In this document: piece by piece, positions 58,711 to 64,000 of the stretch
Layout of the letters: every line of letters begins with the position of its first letter
Numbering within the stretch: the first letter of the stretch is position 1
Assembly (NCBI GenBank): GCA_945897465.1
Contig: CAMDFK010000020.1
Coordinates: forward strand, 1-64,000
DNA from: Limnohabitans sp. Rim8
GTDB lineage: Bacteria > Pseudomonadota > Gammaproteobacteria > Burkholderiales > Burkholderiaceae_C
Direction: 5' to 3'
DNA length: 64,000 nucleotides
Notes under the pieces: model-generated
What the model was told of the DNA's origin: nothing
Database searches by the model: none
The model's input: only the letters and a program-made list of their open reading frames with translations
Made by a program: the position numbers and the translations under genes

Positions 58711-58753
58711 ACGTTGAGCGAAAAGGGCAGGTAAGCTGCACTTCGCTCAACGT
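58711..58753. repeat. inverted repeat between rpsA and ihfB
   Basis: ACGTTGAGCGAA (58711-58722) and TTCGCTCAACGT (58742-58753) form a perfect 12-base inverted repeat with a 19-base loop. Neighbouring copies of the CGCTCA/TGAGCG core surround it. No T-run follows on the minus strand, so it is more likely a repeat element or RNA-processing stem than a terminator. Confidence 0.7.
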
Positions 58754-58779
58754 CAAACGCTCAGCGCTTGACTGTCACT

Positions 58780-60459
58780 TCAGTTGTTGTCGAGCTTGGC
58801 ACGCAACAAAGCGCCCAGGCTGGTCGTGCCAGCGTTTTCGGTCTTGGCTTGCTGCGACAGCGAAGCCATGGCTTCTTGCTGGTCAGCTTGGTCTTTGGCC
58901 TTGATCGACAACTGGATGTTGCGGGTCTTGCGGTCCACGTTCACCACCACAGCAGTGACTTCGTCGCCGACTTTGAGCACATGGCTAGCGTCTTCCACGC
59001 GGTCACGCGAGATTTCGCTGACGCGCAAGTAGCCGACGATGTCTTCGCCCAGGTCGATTTCGGCGCCCTTGGCATCCACAGTCTTGACCTTGCCGGTAAC
59101 GGTTTGGCCTTTGTCGTTGACCGACACGAAAGTGGTGAAAGGATCGGAGTCGAGCTGTTTGATGCCCAAGCTGATGCGCTCGCGGTCCACGTCCACAGCC
59201 AAGACCAAGGCCTCAACTTCCTGGCCCTTCTTGAATTCGCGCACAGCGTTTTCGCCGGTTTCGTTCCAGGACAGGTCAGACAAGTGCACCAAGCCGTCGA
59301 TGCCAGCAGCCAAGCCCACGAACACGCCGAAGTCGGTGATCGACTTGATCGGGCCCTTGACGCGGTCACCGCGCTTGGTGTTTTGAGCAAACTCTTGCCA
59401 TGGGTTGGCACGGCACTGCTTCATGCCCAAGCTGATGCGTCGCTTGTCTTCGTCGATCTCGAGGACCATGACTTCGACTTCGTCGCCCAAGGCCACGATT
59501 TTGGAAGGCGCGACGTTCTTGTTGGTCCAGTCCATTTCAGAGACGTGCACCAAGCCTTCGATGCCGGGCTCGAGTTCCACAAACGCGCCGTAGTCGGCGA
59601 TGTTGGTGATCTTGCCGAACATGCGGGTGCTTTGGGGGTAGCGGCGGTTCACGCCCATCCATGGGTCGTCGCCCATTTGCTTCAGACCCAAGGACACGCG
59701 GTTTTTCTCGGTGTCGAACTTGAGGATCTTGGCGGTGATTTCCTGACCGGCCGTGACCACTTCGGAGGGGTGACGGACACGGCGCCATGCCATGTCGGTG
59801 ATGTGCAGCAAGCCGTCGATGCCGCCCAAGTCCACGAAGGCACCGTATTCGGTGATGTTCTTGACCACACCGTGAACAATGGAGCCTTCGCGCAATGTTT
59901 CCATCAGCTTGGCACGCTCTTCGCCCATTGAGGCTTCCACCACTGCGCGGCGTGACAACACGACGTTGTTGCGCTTGCGGTCGAGCTTGATGACCTTGAA
60001 TTCCAGGGTCTTGTTCTCATAGGGAGACAGGTCTTTGGTAGGACGTGTGTCGACCAAAGAGCCGGGCAAGAAAGCGCGGATGCCGTTGACCAAAACAGTC
60101 AGACCACCCTTGACTTTGCCGCTGGTCACGCCAGTGACGAACTCGCCGGATTCCAGGGCTTTTTCGAGAGACATCCACGAAGCCAGACGCTTGGCGGTGT
60201 CGCGCGACAAGATGGTGTCGCCGTAGCCGTTTTCGATGGAGCCGATGGCCACCGAAACAAAGTCGCCGACCTGGACTTCGACTTCACCCTGGTCGTTCTT
60301 GAACTCTTCGAGGGGCACGTAGGACTCGGACTTGAGGCCGGCGTTGACCACGACGAAGTTGTGTTCAATGCGCACCACTTCAGCGGTGATGACTTCACCA
60401 GGGCGCATTTCGGTACGTTGCAGGGATTCCTCAAAGAGGGCGGCAAAAGATTCAGACAT
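58780..60459 (-). CDS. rpsA: 30S ribosomal protein S1
   Basis: A 559-residue protein of six S1 repeats (for example [62 protein letters not shown]). It delivers mRNA to the 30S subunit. The 214 bases upstream, to cmk, are the likely site of S1 translational autoregulation. The protein ends [11 protein letters not shown]. Confidence 0.98.
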   Translation of the reverse strand: MSESFAALFEESLQRTEMRPGEVITAEVVRIEHNFVVVNAGLKSESYVPLEEFKNDQGEVEVQVGDFVSVAIGSIENGYGDTILSRDTAKRLASWMSLEKALESGEFVTGVTSGKVKGGLTVLVNGIRAFLPGSLVDTRPTKDLSPYENKTLEFKVIKLDRKRNNVVLSRRAVVEASMGEERAKLMETLREGSIVHGVVKNITEYGAFVDLGGIDGLLHITDMAWRRVRHPSEVVTAGQEITAKILKFDTEKNRVSLGLKQMGDDPWMGVNRRYPQSTRMFGKITNIADYGAFVELEPGIEGLVHVSEMDWTNKNVAPSKIVALGDEVEVMVLEIDEDKRRISLGMKQCRANPWQEFAQNTKRGDRVKGPIKSITDFGVFVGLAAGIDGLVHLSDLSWNETGENAVREFKKGQEVEALVLAVDVDRERISLGIKQLDSDPFTTFVSVNDKGQTVTGKVKTVDAKGAEIDLGEDIVGYLRVSEISRDRVEDASHVLKVGDEVTAVVVNVDRKTRNIQLSIKAKDQADQQEAMASLSQQAKTENAGTTSLGALLRAKLDNN

Positions 60460-60673
60460 GTGATTTCCTCATCCACAAACAGGACTGACGAACGCGGAAT
60501 GCATCGTTTCCAGGAGCTGACTGTGGCGGTTGGTTGTGCGGTGTGAACCGCGGTTGGTTTTAAAAAACCACCTGGCCAATGTGCAAGCTGCACGAGGAGA
60601 GCCGGGTGGAACTTCAGGTCAGCCTGCACAGGGCGGGCTGGTTTGGCCGTGTTCGGTGGATGACCTGAGTCGC

Positions 60674-62665
60674 TCAACCGAAAACCTGCCGGCTTTGCCA
60701 CCAAACCATCACCTGTTCCACCGAGGCTTCGATGGTCAAGGACGAGTTGTCCAGTAGCAAGGCATCTTGTGCGGGCTTGAGAGGCGCCACGCTGCGGGAC
60801 ATGTCCCTAGCGTCACGCGCTTCCAAGTCAGCGCGAAGAGCATCGATGTTAGCCGAAAAACCCTTAGAAATCAATTGCTTATGCCGTCTTTCGGCCCTTT
60901 GGGCCGCGCTGGCGGTCAAAAAAACCTTCAAAGGGGCGTCTGGGAAGATCACCGTGCCCATGTCGCGGCCGTCGGCCAAGAGGCCCGGCAGGCGCTGAAA
61001 ACTGTGTTGCAGCTGCACCAGCGCCTCGCGCACGGCAGGCAAAACAGACACTTTGGAGGCGTTCATGCCGCCTTGCTCGCTGCGGATCGCATCGGTCACG
61101 TCCACGTGGTTCAGCAGCACTTGCTCGCCTTCAAAACGCACGGGCAGTTGACGGGCAAGATCGGCGATTTGGGCTTCGTCAGCGGCTTCCAGTGTCAGGC
61201 CCGCTTGTAACGCAGCGTGGGCGGTCACGCGGTACAGCGCCCCCGAGTCCAGGTAGTGGTAACCCAAAGCAGCGGCCACGCGGCTGGCCAATGTGCCCTT
61301 GCCCGAGGCCGTGGGGCCGTCGATGCAGATCACTGGAATGTGGAGGGCCGTTGTGTGCGCCACCGAGAACAAGGCCTCGAAGTAATCGGGGAAGGTTTTG
61401 GCCACGCACTTGGGGTCTTCGATGCGCACCTGGACTAGGTCGGCGTTGAAGGCCGCCAGCGAGAAGCACATGGCCACGCGGTGGTCGTCGTAGGTGTGGA
61501 TGCTGGCGCGTTGCCACTGGCCGTGGGCCAAGGGGTGGATGGTGATCCAGTCCGGGCCTTCTTCCACAGTAGCACCCAGTTTGCGGCTTTCGTTGGCCAT
61601 GGCCGCGATGCGGTCGGTTTCTTTCACGCGCCAGCTGGCGATGTTGCGCAGCGTGGTCGGTCCGTCGGCATAAAGCGCCATCACGGCCAGCGTCATGGCC
61701 GCGTCGGGGATGTGGTTGCAGTCAAGCGTCATGCCCTTCAGGGGCCAAGCGCCACGCTGGATTTCGAGCCAGTTCGGACCGCTGGTGATTTTGGCGCCCA
61801 TGTGGGCGGCAGCATCCATGAAGCGGATGTCGCCTTGGATCGAATCGGCGCCCACGCCCTGGATGCGGATACCGTCGCCCATGGCGATGGCGCCCAGGGC
61901 AATGAAGTAGCTGGCCGAAGACGCATCGGCTTCGACGTGGATCGTGCCGGGCGACTGGTAGCGGCTGCCCGCCGGGATCACAAAGCGTTCCCAGCCCTGA
62001 CGTTCGACCTGAATGCCGTAACGGGCCAGCAGGTTGAGCGTGATTTCGATGTAGGGCTTGCTGATGAGTTCGCCCACCACCTCGATGGCGATGGCGCGGT
62101 CCTGCGCTGCCAGAGGCAGTGCCATCAACAAGGCCGTCAGAAACTGGCTGGACACGTCGCCGCGCACCGGGATGGGCTTGTCCAGTTGCAGCGAAGGCTG
62201 GCGCACGCGCAGCGGCGGGTAGCCCTCGTTGCCCAGGTAGTCGATGGCGCAGCCCAGTTCGCGCAAGGCGTCCACCAAGTCGCCGATCGGGCGCTCGTGC
62301 ATGCGGGGCACGCCCTTGAGTGTGAAGTCGCCGCCTTGCACCGCCAGTGCAGCCGTGAGCGGGCGCATGGCGGTGCCTGCGTTGCCCATGAAAAACTCAA
62401 TTGACTCGCTGGGCCAAGCACGTCCGCCCAAGCCGGTGATGGTCACCGTGGTGCCTTGCACCTCGACACCGCAGCCCAGTTGGCGCAGCGCGGCCAACAT
62501 CACTCGGGTGTCGTCCGAGTCCAACAGGTCGTGGACCACCGTGGTGCCTTGGCATAACGCCGAGAGCAGCAATACGCGGTTGGAGATGCTTTTGGAGCCG
62601 GGCAGGGTGACGGTGCCGGATGCGCCTTGCAGCGCAGGGAGGTCAAGAAAGGCGGTAGAGAACAT
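60674..62665 (-). CDS. fused 3-phosphoshikimate 1-carboxyvinyltransferase / cytidylate kinase
   Basis: A 663-residue fusion. Residues 1 to about 437 are EPSP synthase ([65 protein letters not shown]). Residues from about 442 are cytidylate kinase ([40 protein letters not shown]). The first makes EPSP in the shikimate pathway; the second phosphorylates CMP/dCMP. Separate aroA and cmk genes are neighbours in many bacteria, and here the stop between them is gone. It follows tyrA by 3 bases and precedes rpsA. Confidence 0.95.
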   Translation of the reverse strand: MFSTAFLDLPALQGASGTVTLPGSKSISNRVLLLSALCQGTTVVHDLLDSDDTRVMLAALRQLGCGVEVQGTTVTITGLGGRAWPSESIEFFMGNAGTAMRPLTAALAVQGGDFTLKGVPRMHERPIGDLVDALRELGCAIDYLGNEGYPPLRVRQPSLQLDKPIPVRGDVSSQFLTALLMALPLAAQDRAIAIEVVGELISKPYIEITLNLLARYGIQVERQGWERFVIPAGSRYQSPGTIHVEADASSASYFIALGAIAMGDGIRIQGVGADSIQGDIRFMDAAAHMGAKITSGPNWLEIQRGAWPLKGMTLDCNHIPDAAMTLAVMALYADGPTTLRNIASWRVKETDRIAAMANESRKLGATVEEGPDWITIHPLAHGQWQRASIHTYDDHRVAMCFSLAAFNADLVQVRIEDPKCVAKTFPDYFEALFSVAHTTALHIPVICIDGPTASGKGTLASRVAAALGYHYLDSGALYRVTAHAALQAGLTLEAADEAQIADLARQLPVRFEGEQVLLNHVDVTDAIRSEQGGMNASKVSVLPAVREALVQLQHSFQRLPGLLADGRDMGTVIFPDAPLKVFLTASAAQRAERRHKQLISKGFSANIDALRADLEARDARDMSRSVAPLKPAQDALLLDNSSLTIEASVEQVMVWWQSRQVFG

Positions 62666-62668
62666 GGG

Positions 62669-63568
62669 TCAGTCTTCAGAGGCTTTATTGCAAGCGTTGC
62701 CCGCTTGCAGCGTCCAAGCCGAGCGCACATCGCTGGCTTGTTGGATCAGTTGTTGCAGCGCTGCGGTTTCGCCTTGTTTCAGGGCGTTTTCAAATGCGTC
62801 GAGTGCGTTTCGAAAGTGAGCCATCTGCGTCAGCACTTCGGCTTGGTTGGCGCTCAGGATGTCGCGCCAGACGGCTGGGTCGCTGGCGGCAATGCGCGAA
62901 AAATCACGGAAGCCGGGGCCTGCCATCTCTAAAAGCGCTGAGCCTTGCGCCTGAGCCGTGAGCGCATTGACGGCCGCAAAGGCCAACAGGTGGGGCAAGT
63001 GGCTGACGGCTGCAAACGTGGCGTCGTGTGCCTCGGGGGTCATGTGGCTCACATGGCTGCCTATGGCGGTCCAGACTTCGCTCGCCATTTTGATTTGGCG
63101 GATGCTGTTGTGAGGCAAGGGCGTGAGGATGGTTCGGCGATCTTGGTAGAGGGCGGCTTCGGCATGCTCGATGCCCGCCACTTCCTTGCCCGCAATCGGG
63201 TGGGCGGGCACAAAGACATTCAGACGATCACCCAAAGTGGCCTGGGCTGCCGCGATCACATCGCACTTGGTGGAGCCCACGTCCATCAAGAGGGCCTGCG
63301 GTGCCAGCGCATCGCACATGGCGGTAAAGCTGCTGAGCATGGCCCCCACGGGCACGGCCAACAAGACCAAATCGGCACCTTGCACCGCCTCGGCCACGCT
63401 GTTGCAAGCTTGGTCGATGACACCCAGCTCAAGGGCGCGTTGGCGGGTTTTTTCGGAGGCGCTGAAACCTGTGATGTGCTGCACCAGGCCCGCTTGGCGA
63501 AGCGCGAGCGCAAATGAGCCGCCCATCAGGCCGCAGCCAATCAGGGCCAGGCGTTCAAATTTCACCAC
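62669..63568 (-). CDS. tyrA: prephenate dehydrogenase
   Basis: A protein of about 299 residues starting at one of two adjacent GTG codons (63568 or 63565). The NAD site LALIGCGLMGGSFALALRQA and the substrate segment PAHPIAGKEVAGIEHAEAAL identify TyrA, which makes 4-hydroxyphenylpyruvate for tyrosine. It starts 4 bases after pheA and ends 3 bases before the aroA-cmk fusion. Confidence 0.95.
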   Translation of the reverse strand: MVKFERLALIGCGLMGGSFALALRQAGLVQHITGFSASEKTRQRALELGVIDQACNSVAEAVQGADLVLLAVPVGAMLSSFTAMCDALAPQALLMDVGSTKCDVIAAAQATLGDRLNVFVPAHPIAGKEVAGIEHAEAALYQDRRTILTPLPHNSIRQIKMASEVWTAIGSHVSHMTPEAHDATFAAVSHLPHLLAFAAVNALTAQAQGSALLEMAGPGFRDFSRIAASDPAVWRDILSANQAEVLTQMAHFRNALDAFENALKQGETAALQQLIQQASDVRSAWTLQAGNACNKASED

Positions 63569-63572
63569 GAAC

Positions 63573-64000
63573 TCACTCAGGAACGGGGTAAGAACCCAGC
63601 ACCTTGTAGAAAGCGCACAGGCCTTGTAACTCATGCAGGGCTGAGGCCACATGGGGCTCGCTGATGTGGCCTTGCAGATCGATGTAGAAGTAATATTCCC
63701 ACTGGCCCGATTTGGCAGGACGCGACTCAAAACGCGTCATCGACACGCCGTTGTTTTTGAGCGGCACCAACAAGTCGTGCACCGCACCCGGGCGGTTGGG
63801 CACCGACACCACCAAGCTGGTGCAGTCTTTGCCCGAGGCAGGTGGCGTGGCCAGGGTTTGCGGCAGGGTGATCACGGCAAAGCGGGTGCGGTTGAAGGCT
63901 TCGTCTTGGATGGCGTGGTGCACGATGTGCAGGCCAAACTGGCTGGCGGCGCGTTCGCTGGCCAAAGCGGCCCAAGCCGGGTTGGTGGCGGCCAAGCGAG
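63573..64000 (-). CDS. pheA: prephenate dehydratase / P-protein, C-terminal part
   Basis: The frame runs off the right edge (5' end missing). Visible are the end of the dehydratase domain (ASERAASQFGLHIVHHAIQD, NRTRFAVI) and the ACT regulatory domain (SLVVSVPNRPGAVHDLLVPL, TRFESRPAKSGQWEYYFYID), with the ESRP motif that binds phenylalanine for feedback inhibition. In this order of bacteria it usually also has an N-terminal chorismate mutase domain, which would lie outside the window. Confidence 0.95.
   Translation of the reverse strand, partial: RLAATNPAWAALASERAASQFGLHIVHHAIQDEAFNRTRFAVITLPQTLATPPASGKDCTSLVVSVPNRPGAVHDLLVPLKNNGVSMTRFESRPAKSGQWEYYFYIDLQGHISEPHVASALHELQGLCAFYKVLGSYPVPE

Overview
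The window is a GC-rich bacterial chromosome segment that looks like Burkholderiales, most likely Comamonadaceae. I base this on gene order: ppc/hemCDXY; yceD-rpmF-plsX-fabHDG-acpP-fabF; degP-lepA-lepB-rnc-era-recO-pdxJ-acpS-nagZ; and pheA-tyrA-aroA/cmk-rpsA-ihfB-lapAB with leuCDB-asd-fimV-truA-trpFBA-accD. The aroA-cmk gene fusion also fits. No rRNA, tRNA, CRISPR array, transposase or integrase was recognised.

Positions 1-5600 are an accessory island. It holds mqsRA, vapBC, brnTA, a self-contained Fic protein, a broken XRE antitoxin gene, relBE and the dead 5' end of an MmeI-like restriction-methylation gene. Four copies of the same 3' end of an SF1 (Upf1/Smubp2-like) helicase gene separate these modules. 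The result is a cassette-like alternation of helicase tail and toxin module, which is the most unusual structure in the window. Several modules carry a visible palindromic operator next to a promoter or start codon.

Positions 5634-12769 carry ppc on the minus strand, facing away from the haem genes hemC-hemD-hemX-hemY. A bidirectional terminator separates hemY from the convergent rne. From about 16.6 to 37.9 kb most genes are on the plus strand: rluC, a HAD phosphatase, a Rieske protein and sppA; a minus-strand pair (a tetrapyrrole-methylase-family protein and maf); the fatty-acid/phospholipid cluster; and the protein quality-control, translation and RNA-processing cluster from degP to nagZ. 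The sigma-E module (rpoE-rseA-rseB) expected between fabF and degP is absent. The 490-base gap before lepA holds DnaA-box-like sites, a promoter-like pair and a strong hairpin terminator.

From 37.9 to 43.7 kb the order is looser: tandem intergenic repeats, cobB, a Phd/VapC pair, a frameshifted remnant, lysS, a LON-domain protein and a YggT-family protein. From 43.7 kb to the end the minus strand carries a long amino-acid and housekeeping series, read from right to left. A second Fic gene plus unrecognised DNA (about 1.9 kb) interrupts the leu genes between leuD and leuB. A 36-codon ORF ending in a Thr/Lys/Ile-rich stretch precedes asd and could be an attenuation leader peptide.

All calls come from reading the sequence. 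Family names rest on motif recognition, not on database searches.
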